Program-made: the position numbers and the translations under genes
Origin: Microvirga arvi
Lineage (GTDB): Bacteria; Pseudomonadota; Alphaproteobacteria; Rhizobiales; Beijerinckiaceae
NCBI RefSeq assembly: GCF_016892765.1
Contig: NZ_JAFEMD010000007.1
Location: 62,001 to 126,000, forward strand
Direction of reading: 5' to 3'
DNA: 64,000 nt
Notes under the pieces: model-generated
Told to the model about the DNA's origin: nothing
Databases searched by the model: none
The model's input: only the letters and a program-made list of their open reading frames with translations
Shown: in pieces, positions 17,519-26,337 of the stretch
Numbering within the stretch: position 1 is the stretch's first letter
Layout of the letters: each line of letters starts with the position of its first letter

Positions 17519-19522
17519 TTACCCAACCTGCATCGTCTTATCCCCCTGGGCGTGAGAAGGCCGCAGCTTGCGCCGGAACCGGCCGATCCATTTCGGACCC
17601 AGCCTCGTCCTCGAGCTGTGCTTATGCTGGGATGAAGGCCGTGCCAGGAGGACAGCGCCCTCTTCCGTCTTACGGATATGCAGGGTCCGCGTGTGAAACT
17701 CCTCCAGGCCGGGCCGGTGGCCGATGGACATGACGCTCGCGCCTTTCAGCTCGTTCTCGAACAGCGCCAGCATGGAGGCCTGGTTGTCCTCGTCGAGGGC
17801 CGATGTCGCCTCGTCCATGAAGACCCATTGCGGCTTGTGCAGGATCACGCGCGCGAAAGCCACCCGCTGCTGCTGTCCGAGGGACAGAGAGCGGTCCCAG
17901 CGCTCGTGCCGGTCGAGCATGTCGACGAACTCGCCCAGGCCGCAGCGCTTCAGGGCCGCGCGGACGTCCGCATCGTCGAAGGTATCCGGCGAGGCGGGAT
18001 AGCTGATGGCGGCGCGCAGGGTTCCCAACGGCAGGTAGGGGCGTTGCGGCAGGAACATCATCTGCTCCGGCTTTGGAACACGGATCTTGCCGGAGCCCCA
18101 GGGCCAGAGGGCCGAGATGGCCCGGAAGAGCGTGCTCTTGCCCGCGCCCGATTCGCCCATGATCAGCACCCGCTCGCCCGGCTTGATCTCGGCCGTCGCG
18201 TCCTCGATGAGGATGCTGCCGTCGCTCAGGGCAATCGAGACGCCCTCGAAGCTGAGCCAGCCCTGAGGGTGAGGGCCGATGTCGATCCTGCGGCTCTCGG
18301 CAGCGACTTCATCGAGCTCGAGGGCGGTCTGCCGGAAGGTGGCGACCCGCAGCACCGCCGAGCGCCAATCGGCGATCTTCGGGAAGTTGTCGACGAAGTA
18401 GCGCAGGGCCGCCTGCACCTGGTTGAAGGCGCCGACCACCATCATCATCTCGCCGAAGGACAGTCGCCCCGCGAAGTAATCCGGCGCGGCCGCCAGGATC
18501 GGGACCACGATGGCGAGCCAGCCATAGCCGGAGGTGATCCAGGTCAGTCGCGCAAGACCGCCGGAGAGACGCCGGGAGGCCTTGAGGACCGCCTCGACGA
18601 ATTGGTCGAGGTTGCGCCGCTCGTCCGGTTCGCCGTTATAGAGGGCGACGCTCTCGGCGCTCTCGTTCACGCGCACGAGGGCGAAGCGCAGCTCCGCCTC
18701 GCGGGCATAGCGCTCCGTGTTGAGGCGGATCAGCGGACGGCCCACGAGCCAGGTCAATCCCGAGCCGATCCCCGCATAGCCCAGGGCGACCCACACCATG
18801 TAGCCGGGGATCGTGATGGCCGTGCCGCCCAGCGTGAAGGTGACCGGGCTCGACAGGCCCCAGAGCACGCCGATAAAGCTGACGAGCAGGAGCAGCGCCT
18901 GCAGCATGCCGACCCCGAGCTCCGTCGAAAGCTCGGAAAACAGGCGGCAATCCTCCTGCATGCGCTGATCCGGCTGGGAGCCGTTCTTGCCCATGAAGCC
19001 GAGCTGATAGGCGTGGTTGGGCTTGAGCCAGAGATCGAGCAGGATCTGGGTCAGACGCTCCCGCAGACGGATCTTGAGACGCTCCTGCAGCCATGTCTGC
19101 GCCACCACGAGCGCCAGGAGCACGGCGACGATGACGAGGAAGACGAGAAGCTGGCTGAAGAAGGAGGAGGTGTCGCGCTTTTCCACCGCGTCGAAGAAGG
19201 CGCCGTTCCACTCGTTGAGCCGCACCTGACCGAACATGTTGCCGATGAGGACGACGAGAATGGCAGCGGAGAGCCGCAGCATGGGCCAGCCCTTGCGGCT
19301 CCGGAACATATCGCGGAAGAGCAGGAAAAGCTCCCGCCCGATGCTCGGCTTCACCTCGGAGGTCTCGGCCTCAAGAGCCTGCTCGGGCGGCGGCTGATGA
19401 GAGGCAGCCGTCTTGGCTTCCTTGGCCAGGGTGTTGTCTTGACCGGGACCGACCTCCTGTTCGCGCCCGGTTGCGGGGGGCGGCGGCACCTGCCTGCCCA
19501 ATTTGGGGTCGAAGTCCGGCAT
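17519..19522 (-). CDS. ABC transporter permease/ATP-binding protein, SbmA/YddA-like
   Basis: About 667 residues from ATG 19522; a TTG at 19561 in frame is an alternative. A Pro/Gln-rich leader (first 70 residues) precedes an SbmA/BacA-type membrane domain (NEWNGAFFDAVEKRD is diagnostic) and an ATPase with [21 protein letters not shown] and an atypical signature LSLGQQQRV in place of LSGGQ, usual for the YddA/ABCD group. BacA-like proteins import peptides in rhizobia; whether this protein does is unknown. The tail after the ATPase is basic. Confidence 0.82.
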   Translation of the reverse strand: MPDFDPKLGRQVPPPPATGREQEVGPGQDNTLAKEAKTAASHQPPPEQALEAETSEVKPSIGRELFLLFRDMFRSRKGWPMLRLSAAILVVLIGNMFGQVRLNEWNGAFFDAVEKRDTSSFFSQLLVFLVIVAVLLALVVAQTWLQERLKIRLRERLTQILLDLWLKPNHAYQLGFMGKNGSQPDQRMQEDCRLFSELSTELGVGMLQALLLLVSFIGVLWGLSSPVTFTLGGTAITIPGYMVWVALGYAGIGSGLTWLVGRPLIRLNTERYAREAELRFALVRVNESAESVALYNGEPDERRNLDQFVEAVLKASRRLSGGLARLTWITSGYGWLAIVVPILAAAPDYFAGRLSFGEMMMVVGAFNQVQAALRYFVDNFPKIADWRSAVLRVATFRQTALELDEVAAESRRIDIGPHPQGWLSFEGVSIALSDGSILIEDATAEIKPGERVLIMGESGAGKSTLFRAISALWPWGSGKIRVPKPEQMMFLPQRPYLPLGTLRAAISYPASPDTFDDADVRAALKRCGLGEFVDMLDRHERWDRSLSLGQQQRVAFARVILHKPQWVFMDEATSALDEDNQASMLALFENELKGASVMSIGHRPGLEEFHTRTLHIRKTEEGAVLLARPSSQHKHSSRTRLGPKWIGRFRRKLRPSHAQGDKTMQVG

Positions 19523-19622
19523 GTTTCGAAACGCGCACCCGTACAGCTTGAGAGTTCTCAAGCTAAAGCCCGGTAACCTATGTTAAGTTCCGAACGGGCG
19601 CATTTCCGATGGCCGCAAACCC

Positions 19623-20132
19623 TCAGCGCCTGTCGGCGGCGACAGCCAGGGCCCAGTAGACCTTGTACTTCGAATTCGGCGCATAGGCCGTGGCGATGCC
19701 GATCCGGGTCGCCTTGGCGTCGAGCAGCACCCGGTTGTGCTGCGGGCTCTCCCGCCAGCCGGAAAAGGCCTCGGCCAGGGTGTGGTATCCGGCGGAGAGG
19801 TTGGCGGCGGGCTGTGCATAGCCACCCGAGGCCAGGCGGGCTTTGAAGGCGTCCGCCGAGCTGGGCTTGTCGGCTCTTGCCATGGCATCGGCCTCCGCCT
19901 GCGCGGCAGCCTGGAGCTCGGGATCGAGGGTCAGAGGCTTCAGGCCATTGTTGCCGCGGTAGGCGCCGATCATGTCGCGGGCCATGGCGGCATCCACTTG
20001 CGCCCCGGCCTGCGCTAGGGAGACGTAAAAGCTCGGAGTCTGGCTGCGCGTGACGGGCTTCTCGCTCTGGCAGGCGGCCAGGGCAAGGACGGAGGCAAGG
20101 ACGGACAGGCTGATCAGGACAGGACGCTTCAT
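19623..20132 (-). CDS. CAP-domain lipoprotein
   Basis: 169 residues. A signal peptide with a lipobox (LAAC, Cys at residue 21) predicts a membrane-anchored, extracytoplasmic protein. The rest is a CAP/SCP-PR1 domain: NGLKPLTLDPELQAAAQAEADAMA, then GWRESPQHNRVLLD with the conserved His. Bacterial members have no agreed activity. The start overlaps the stop of the MscS gene (ATGA), so they are co-expressed. Confidence 0.82.
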   Translation of the reverse strand: MKRPVLISLSVLASVLALAACQSEKPVTRSQTPSFYVSLAQAGAQVDAAMARDMIGAYRGNNGLKPLTLDPELQAAAQAEADAMARADKPSSADAFKARLASGGYAQPAANLSAGYHTLAEAFSGWRESPQHNRVLLDAKATRIGIATAYAPNSKYKVYWALAVAADRR

Positions 20133-22675
20133 GCAGGCGTCTTATCCTTGAGAAGGGTTAAGGTTTCGTCGTCTTTCTCCTCCGCCTTCGGAGCTTTCTC
20201 CTTCGGCTCCTCCTCGGGCTCGGGAGCCGGTGCGGGGGCAGGAACCCCGATGCCGCCCTTGCGAAGGCCCCGGAAGATCTCGAAGTAGAGATCGCTCGAA
20301 ACCCGGGCCGCCGCGTCGATGTCGTCGACGAAGCAGACGAGGTCGAAGTCGATGGTGTTCTCCGTCACCTTCTTGAAGATCACGCGGGGATTGGGCTCGC
20401 TCATCACCTCGCGGTGCGCCAATGCGGCCTTGCGCATGATCTCCGCCACCTGATCCGGATCGGACGCCCGGGGAACGGGAACCGAGACAAGCACGCGCCC
20501 CACCCGGTCGTTGCGCACCCGGTTGCGCACGATGCCGGAGATCAGGTTCGAGTTCGGCACGATCAGCATGGAGCGGTCGAAGGCCTGGATCTCGGTCGAG
20601 CGCACGTTGATCCGGCGCACATAGCCCTCGCCGTCGCCCACCACCACGAGGTCGCCGACGCGGATCGGGCGCTCCCAGAGGAGAATCAGGCCTGAAATGA
20701 AGTTGTTGACGATGGATTGCAGGCCGAAACCGATACCGACCGAAAGCGCACCGGCCACGATGGTGAGCCGCTCCAGGCTCAGGCCCAGATAGGTGAAGGC
20801 GACGACGCCCGCGGTGATGATGCCCACATAGCCTGCCGCCGTGCGGATCGAGTTGCGCAGGCCTGCGTCAAGATCGGTGGCCGGCAGGAAGGTGTTGTCG
20901 AGCCAGCGCTGGATGATGCGGGTGATGGTGAAGCCCAGCGCGAAGAGCAGGGCCGCAATCAGGATCGACGACAGGGAGATGGTGACGTCGCCGACATTGA
21001 ACCCGAAGAACAGGGCTCTGAGCGACCCCATCACGTCGGTCGATTCGATGCCCCAGGGCAGCAGCACGAGCAGGATCGCGATGATGATCAGCGCGAGGCG
21101 CGCGACGCCGCTCACCAGAATGCCGATCTGCTCCAGGGAGCGGCGGCGCAGGCCCGTATTGGCCTGCAGCGTCGTCGCGATCCGGCTCTGGCTGCGCAGC
21201 GACCCGCCGATGAACTCGTCCGCGAAGGCGATGCCGAGGATCAGCAGGGCGATGATGATGGAAATGCCCATCGCCTGGTCGACCAGGAAGGAGGCCAGCG
21301 CCACATAGCCGCCGATCACGCTGCCGACGACGAGGACCACGATGAACCAGCCGAGGCTCCGCAAGGGACCGCCGATATCGACCTCCTGCGGCACATAAGG
21401 GCCGAGGCAGGCCTCATCCTGATTCTCCCGGGCCGCGAAGCGCCGCAGGAGTTCGGCGAAGATGAGCGCCGCCCCCAAGGCGAAGACGGCGCGGGTGATC
21501 ACCGTGATCGGCAGGGCGGCCGCAATGGCCTTGTTGAAGGCCTCGATCACCTTGCCGACGACCATGAATGTCGCCAGGGTAACGGAGAAGCTCATGATCC
21601 GGGCGGCGGAGGCATCCCGCACCGGAATCAGCCGCCACGAGGTGTGGTCCGGCGCCAGGATCGCATCGATCAGGGCCCGCACGAAGGCGATGAAGGCGAG
21701 GCCCCCAAGAAGCCCCTTCACCACCTGCTCCAGCCGCGTCGGCACGACATCGACCGAATCGAAGGCGATCCAGACCACCCAGCTGCCGGCGACGGCCGGG
21801 GCTGCTCCCAGGATCAGGACGCCCAGCGCCGCGAGCAGGCGGCTGCGGCGGGACGGATCGGTGACGGCCGGATCGCGCCGCACGAGGCGCGGAGCGATGG
21901 AGCGCCGGCCGACATAGAGGGCAATGGCCGCGCCCGTGGCCAACCCGAGAAGGAGCAGGATCCCCAGGGACGTATTGCGCCGGAGCTGATCCAGGGCGTC
22001 CTCGGCGATGATCCCGAGGGCGCGCACTTCGCGCGGGACAGCCTGGACTACGTTCATCCAGAGGCTCGGACTCAACAAGCCATCGCTCTGCTCGAACAGG
22101 GCGCGGGTGAAGCCCGAGCGGCGCAGGTCGCCGATCTGGGTGCTCAGCTGCTCGGCCTGCACGAGCAGAGCGCGGCCGAGCCGCTGGGTCTCGTCGAGCT
22201 CCGCCACGGCGGCCTCGCGCTCGGCGCGGTCCCGGGCCACATCGGCGCTTTCCTCGGGCTGCCCCTTCTCGGGCTTGGGTCCGAGCTGGGTCAGGCGCTG
22301 CTTGCTGGCCTCAAGCCGGGGAGCCTGCTCATCGACGACGGAGCGGATATCCGCGATGATCGGCTCGATCTGCTGGCGGATGTTCTGCAGGTCCGCATCG
22401 GACATGGTCCGGCCCTGGATGGCCGCTTCCTTCTGATCGAGATCGGCCTTGTATCCATCGAGCTTGGCGCGGGCAGCCTTGGTCTCCGCCGAAATGGCCG
22501 CAGGCGCGGGGGTCGGTACCGCCTGCGGTTGAGCCTGGGTTTGCGCTTGGGCCGGAGCCTGCGTCTGAGGATTGGGAGCGGTCTGAGTCTGCTGCGCATG
22601 GGACGGGCTGCCCGCTGCAACGCTCAGTGCGATCACGGCGGCCCGAAAGAGCCGCGTCAGTCCAACACTCATCAT
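20129..22675 (-). CDS. large mechanosensitive channel protein (DUF3772/MscS)
   Basis: 848 residues. Signal peptide, then a Gln/Ala/Pro-rich linker and an extracytoplasmic helical DUF3772 region with coiled-coil character (KAARAKLDGYKADLDQKEAAI and following), about 10-11 membrane helices, and the MscS core (GIGFGLQSIVNNFISGLILLWERPIRVGDLV). C-terminal tail is rich in Glu, Lys and Pro. Gated by membrane tension to release solutes at hypo-osmotic shock. Followed by the CAP lipoprotein through a 4-bp overlap. Confidence 0.88.
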   Translation of the reverse strand: MMSVGLTRLFRAAVIALSVAAGSPSHAQQTQTAPNPQTQAPAQAQTQAQPQAVPTPAPAAISAETKAARAKLDGYKADLDQKEAAIQGRTMSDADLQNIRQQIEPIIADIRSVVDEQAPRLEASKQRLTQLGPKPEKGQPEESADVARDRAEREAAVAELDETQRLGRALLVQAEQLSTQIGDLRRSGFTRALFEQSDGLLSPSLWMNVVQAVPREVRALGIIAEDALDQLRRNTSLGILLLLGLATGAAIALYVGRRSIAPRLVRRDPAVTDPSRRSRLLAALGVLILGAAPAVAGSWVVWIAFDSVDVVPTRLEQVVKGLLGGLAFIAFVRALIDAILAPDHTSWRLIPVRDASAARIMSFSVTLATFMVVGKVIEAFNKAIAAALPITVITRAVFALGAALIFAELLRRFAARENQDEACLGPYVPQEVDIGGPLRSLGWFIVVLVVGSVIGGYVALASFLVDQAMGISIIIALLILGIAFADEFIGGSLRSQSRIATTLQANTGLRRRSLEQIGILVSGVARLALIIIAILLVLLPWGIESTDVMGSLRALFFGFNVGDVTISLSSILIAALLFALGFTITRIIQRWLDNTFLPATDLDAGLRNSIRTAAGYVGIITAGVVAFTYLGLSLERLTIVAGALSVGIGFGLQSIVNNFISGLILLWERPIRVGDLVVVGDGEGYVRRINVRSTEIQAFDRSMLIVPNSNLISGIVRNRVRNDRVGRVLVSVPVPRASDPDQVAEIMRKAALAHREVMSEPNPRVIFKKVTENTIDFDLVCFVDDIDAAARVSSDLYFEIFRGLRKGGIGVPAPAPAPEPEEEPKEKAPKAEEKDDETLTLLKDKTPA

Positions 22676-22777
22676 CCAGTCTACCCTATCGCATTCCCGT
22701 GCGGGCGTTTTCCCCGGCGGGCGGTTCTTTGCGAATCATTACGGCGAAAACTCGCCGCCGGGCAGACCCAGCGCAAC

Positions 22778-22813
22778 AAAAAAGCCGGGGAGGCGCAGGG
22801 CGCCTCCCCGGCT
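22778..22813 (-). terminator. Rho-independent terminator
   Basis: A 13-bp perfect GC-rich stem (GCCGGGGAGGCGC/GCGCCTCCCCGGC) with a 3-nt loop is followed on the minus strand by a T6 run. It ends the transcript of the small gene at 22831-23121. Confidence 0.9.
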
Positions 22814-22830
22814 TACCGAACGGAATAGTC

Positions 22831-23121
22831 TTACTGCTTCGGCGCTTCGTTGGCCGTGGGCCGGGCCTCGGGGGCAGGATAGGCCGGGTTGGCCGGCGAA
22901 ATTCGGTTGGTCGGATTGGCGTTGGACGAACCGGTCGTCGAACCGGTCGTGGCCGAGCGGGCCGCATCCGTGCCCGGATCGTCGGGCGAAGTCGAGCCGA
23001 CCCAGATCAGGTAACCGGTCACTGCAACAGCCAGAAGCAACAGCGAACCGATCAGGACACCCAGGACCGGACGGCCGGAACCTCCCTGGCGTGTGCGATC
23101 ATCAGGAACCAATTGAGCCAT
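22831..23121 (-). CDS. small single-pass membrane protein
   Basis: 96 residues. A short basic cytoplasmic head (to residue 19), one membrane helix (about 20-42, VLGVLIGSLLLLAVAVTGYLIWV) and a Ser/Thr/Asn/Pro-rich, low-complexity outer tail. No known domain. It has its own terminator at 22778-22813 and is monocistronic. A role in the envelope is only inferred from topology. Confidence 0.7.
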   Translation of the reverse strand: MAQLVPDDRTRQGGSGRPVLGVLIGSLLLLAVAVTGYLIWVGSTSPDDPGTDAARSATTGSTTGSSNANPTNRISPANPAYPAPEARPTANEAPKQ

Positions 23122-23454
23122 CTCGATCCTCTTTGAAAAGCATGACGTTTTGTCGGGCGAGCAGCAAGGCTCGGCATTATCAGAGCAACGCCAGATAGCA
23201 GGGGCGGTTCCTGCCGATCTGAATCGTGGCTGTTAGCTGGTTGATGGCCGTCACGCTGGCGGGATCCAATGAAGCAGTTTCCCGTTGTCCGACACAGGCC
23301 ACTAATCAGGGTCAGAGACGAGGGGCCAATGGGTCGAGCAAGCTTGCATGGCACGAGGTGTCGCAGGGCGGGCAACCGCCTGCGCCTCGCTGCGCTCAGC
23401 CATGTTTTCGCCGTTTTCGAAACCCTTGGGTAATCTCTGATTCAAGGAGAGATC
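23122..23454. other. divergent intergenic region
   Basis: 333 bp between the small membrane protein gene and the GH2 gene. No reading frame, repeat or clear promoter consensus was recognised. It must hold promoters for both directions. A purine-rich AAGGAGAG lies just before the GH2 start. Confidence 0.5.
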
Positions 23455-26205
23455 ATGCTGGACAATCGCATCAGTCTGGACGGGACTTGGGAATTTTTGC
23501 ATGTGGCCGACGACCGTCTGTCGGGTCCTGCGGAGGTTCGCCAGATCACGGTGCCCAGTCCTTGGCAGGCCCAGTTCTCGGATCTGCGCATGCGGGCCGG
23601 CATCGGCATTTACCGCAGGACGATCCAGGTCGAGGAAGAGTGGCTCCACGACAGCATCTGGATCCGCTTCGGCGCCGTCTTTCACAACACGAAGGTTTTC
23701 GTGAACGACCAAGTGGTCGGCCATAACGAGGGCGGCTTCCTGCCCTTCTCCTTCGACGTGACCCCTCACCTCAAGCCAGGCCCGAACGAGATCAAGGTCC
23801 GCGTCGACAGCCCCACCGACAACCCGGCCGAATTCCCCGACTCGCCCTTTGCCGAGATTCCGTTCGGTAAGCAGAGCTGGTATGGCCCCCTCTCCGGCAT
23901 CTGGCAGCCGGTCTATCTCGAGCGCCGCATTCCGGATCATATGAGCCGCGTGCGCCTCGTGCCCAACCTGACCACGGGGCGCGTGACGTCGGGCGTGTTC
24001 TTCGCGCGCCCGCTGACGGAGGCGACGCAGATCCGCATCCAGGTGACCGACCCGTCAGGCGATGTGGTGCTCGACGAGATGCACGAGACCCAGGTGGGCG
24101 TCACATCCATGCCGTTCGAGTTCACCCTCGACGACGTGCAGGCCTGGTCTCCGGACTTCCCCAATCTCTACCGCATCCGCCTGGAGCTCACGCGCAACGG
24201 CGAGGTGAGGGACGAGATCGGCGACACGTTCGGCTTCCGCTCCATCGAGACCCGGAACGGCAAGTTCTATCTCAACGGCGAGCCGCTCTACCTGCGCTCG
24301 GCTCTCGACCAGGATTATTACCCCGATACGATCTGCACCGTGCCGTCGGTCGAATTCCTCGAGGACCAGTTCCGCAAGGCGAAGGAGCTGGGCCTCAACT
24401 GCCTGCGCTGCCACATCAAGGCGGCCGATCCCCGCTACTACGAGGTGGCCGACCGGATGGGCATGCTCATCTGGACGGAGCTGCCCAACGGCGGCATGGC
24501 CACCGACCGCTCGCGCGGGCGCAAGGAAAAGCTCCTGAAGGGCATCGTCGACCGCGACTGCAACCACCCGTCGATCGTCATCTGGACGATCATCAACGAG
24601 AACTGGGGCGTCGACCTCGTCAACGATGCGGACCATCGCGACTGGCTCAAGCGCACCTTCGCCTGGCTGAAGGCCTATGACCCGACGCGCCTCGTGGTCG
24701 ACAACTCGCCGCTGGCTCCGAGCTTCCATGTGGAATCCGACATCGCGGATTATCACTTCTACGCCGCCTATCCCGATCACCGGGAGCAGTGGGACCAGTT
24801 CGTGGACGAGTTGTCGGGCCGCGCCTCCTGGCTCTACTCGCCCCACGGCGATGCGGTGATCACCGGCCGCGAGCCGCTCATGTGCTCGGAATTCGGCAAC
24901 TGGGGCCTGCCCTATCCGAAGGATCTGCGCGACGAGAAGGGCGAGGAGCCCTGGTGGTTCGAGACCGGCCACGACTGGGGCGAGGGCGTCATGTATGCCC
25001 ACGGTGTCGAGAACCGCTTCTCGGACTGGAGCCTGGACCGCGTGTTCGGCGATCTGCGCCGCTTTGTGATCGCGGCCCAGTGGCAGCAGTTCCGGGCCTT
25101 CAAATACGAAATCGAGGCCATGCGCCGGAAGCCGAACCTCGCCGGCTACGTGATCACCGAGCTGCATGACTGCCACTGGGAATCGAACGGCCTTCTGGAC
25201 ATGCGCCGCAACACGCGCGTGTTCCACGAACTCTTCCCCATCATCAACTCGGACACGGTGATCGTGCCGAAATGGGAGCGCGCATCCTACTGGTCCGGCG
25301 AGAAGGTCTCTCTCGGATTGGCCATCGCGCATGGCGCCGGGCCTGTCCTGGAGGATTGCAAGCTGGAGATCACGGTCTGCGGTGAGACTCAGATGCTCTT
25401 GGTCCCGCGGATTGAAGCGCCGGATGTGCTCGACTTAGGGCGTATCGAGATCGAGCTGCCTCAGATGGACGAATCGTCGTTGCGTCGGGTCAGCCTTGAT
25501 CTGCGCAGCTCCGACGGCCGCGTGATCGCGCACAACCACCACGACATTGCGATTCACCCCAAGCGCGGCCGCCCCGTGCATGCGCGCGAGCTGGTGTGGT
25601 CGCCGGACGAGGATATCCGTGAGCGCTTCCGCGCCTTGGGCTACACCATGGCCCGTGCCTTCGAGGAATCGACGCTCGTCGTGTCTCGCACGCACAACAA
25701 GGCGATTGCCGATCATGTACGCGCCGGCGCCAAGCTCCTGCTTCTGCCGGAAACCGACATGAGCCTCTATCCCTTCTTCCCGCACTGGCAGGCGGTGAAG
25801 GTGCAGGCGCGTCATGGCACGCTCTGGTCGGGCGACTGGGCTTCGTCCTTCGCCTGGCTGCGGCGCTCGGGCCATTTCGGCCGCTTCCCTTCCGGTCCCC
25901 TGCTGGACGAGACCATGGACCGTGTCCTGCCGGATTACGTGATCTCCGGCTGCAACCTGCTCGACTTCCAGGCTCGTGTCTTTGCCGGACTGGTGGTGGG
26001 CTGGATCCACAAGCCGGTCGCGCTCGGCGTCGAGCGCTCTTACGGACGCGGGCGCCTGGTGGCTTCGACCCTGCGGCTTCTGCGGGATGCCCCCCTGGCG
26101 GATCCGACCGCCACCCTGCTGACGGATGCCCTGGTGGAGCTCGCCGTCGAGTCTCGCGCGGCCCGTCTGGAAGAGGCGGTCCGGGCCGCCGAAGCGGCCG
26201 CTTAA
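23455..26205 (+). CDS. glycoside hydrolase family 2 enzyme
   Basis: 916 residues, no signal peptide, so cytoplasmic. Sugar-binding domain (first 180 residues, with YRRTI and GPLSGIWQPVYLE), an immunoglobulin-like domain, then a TIM barrel with acid/base Glu382 in TIINENWG and nucleophile Glu479 in CSEFGNWG. A C-terminal third of about 300 residues is not typical of LacZ or GusA. Substrate may be a beta-glucuronide, galactoside or mannoside. A good Shine-Dalgarno (AAGGAGAG) supports the start. Convergent with the operon at 26338-30960. Confidence 0.85.
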   Translation: MLDNRISLDGTWEFLHVADDRLSGPAEVRQITVPSPWQAQFSDLRMRAGIGIYRRTIQVEEEWLHDSIWIRFGAVFHNTKVFVNDQVVGHNEGGFLPFSFDVTPHLKPGPNEIKVRVDSPTDNPAEFPDSPFAEIPFGKQSWYGPLSGIWQPVYLERRIPDHMSRVRLVPNLTTGRVTSGVFFARPLTEATQIRIQVTDPSGDVVLDEMHETQVGVTSMPFEFTLDDVQAWSPDFPNLYRIRLELTRNGEVRDEIGDTFGFRSIETRNGKFYLNGEPLYLRSALDQDYYPDTICTVPSVEFLEDQFRKAKELGLNCLRCHIKAADPRYYEVADRMGMLIWTELPNGGMATDRSRGRKEKLLKGIVDRDCNHPSIVIWTIINENWGVDLVNDADHRDWLKRTFAWLKAYDPTRLVVDNSPLAPSFHVESDIADYHFYAAYPDHREQWDQFVDELSGRASWLYSPHGDAVITGREPLMCSEFGNWGLPYPKDLRDEKGEEPWWFETGHDWGEGVMYAHGVENRFSDWSLDRVFGDLRRFVIAAQWQQFRAFKYEIEAMRRKPNLAGYVITELHDCHWESNGLLDMRRNTRVFHELFPIINSDTVIVPKWERASYWSGEKVSLGLAIAHGAGPVLEDCKLEITVCGETQMLLVPRIEAPDVLDLGRIEIELPQMDESSLRRVSLDLRSSDGRVIAHNHHDIAIHPKRGRPVHARELVWSPDEDIRERFRALGYTMARAFEESTLVVSRTHNKAIADHVRAGAKLLLLPETDMSLYPFFPHWQAVKVQARHGTLWSGDWASSFAWLRRSGHFGRFPSGPLLDETMDRVLPDYVISGCNLLDFQARVFAGLVVGWIHKPVALGVERSYGRGRLVASTLRLLRDAPLADPTATLLTDALVELAVESRAARLEEAVRAAEAAA

Positions 26206-26231
26206 AGCCATTCGACGATCATCGATACGGA

Positions 26232-26270
26232 AAAGGGCGGTGCAGAGATCTCTGCACCGCCCTTTCTTTT
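26232..26270. terminator. bidirectional terminator
   Basis: A 34-bp perfect palindrome (AAAGGGCGGTGCAGAGA and its complement) is flanked by A- and T-rich ends. It sits between convergent genes and can serve both. Confidence 0.9.
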
Positions 26271-26337
26271 GCTCGCTCATAAAAGACATGGCTGGCGAGA
26301 GGCCAGTCATGTCTAAAGCTCCGCTGAAGCCAGGAGG

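Noticed and set aside
20717-22828. A 703-codon plus-strand frame opposite the MscS gene
   Set aside because: Asp/Arg/Gly-rich antisense frame typical of high-GC shadow; the minus-strand gene has clear MscS motifs and a terminator.
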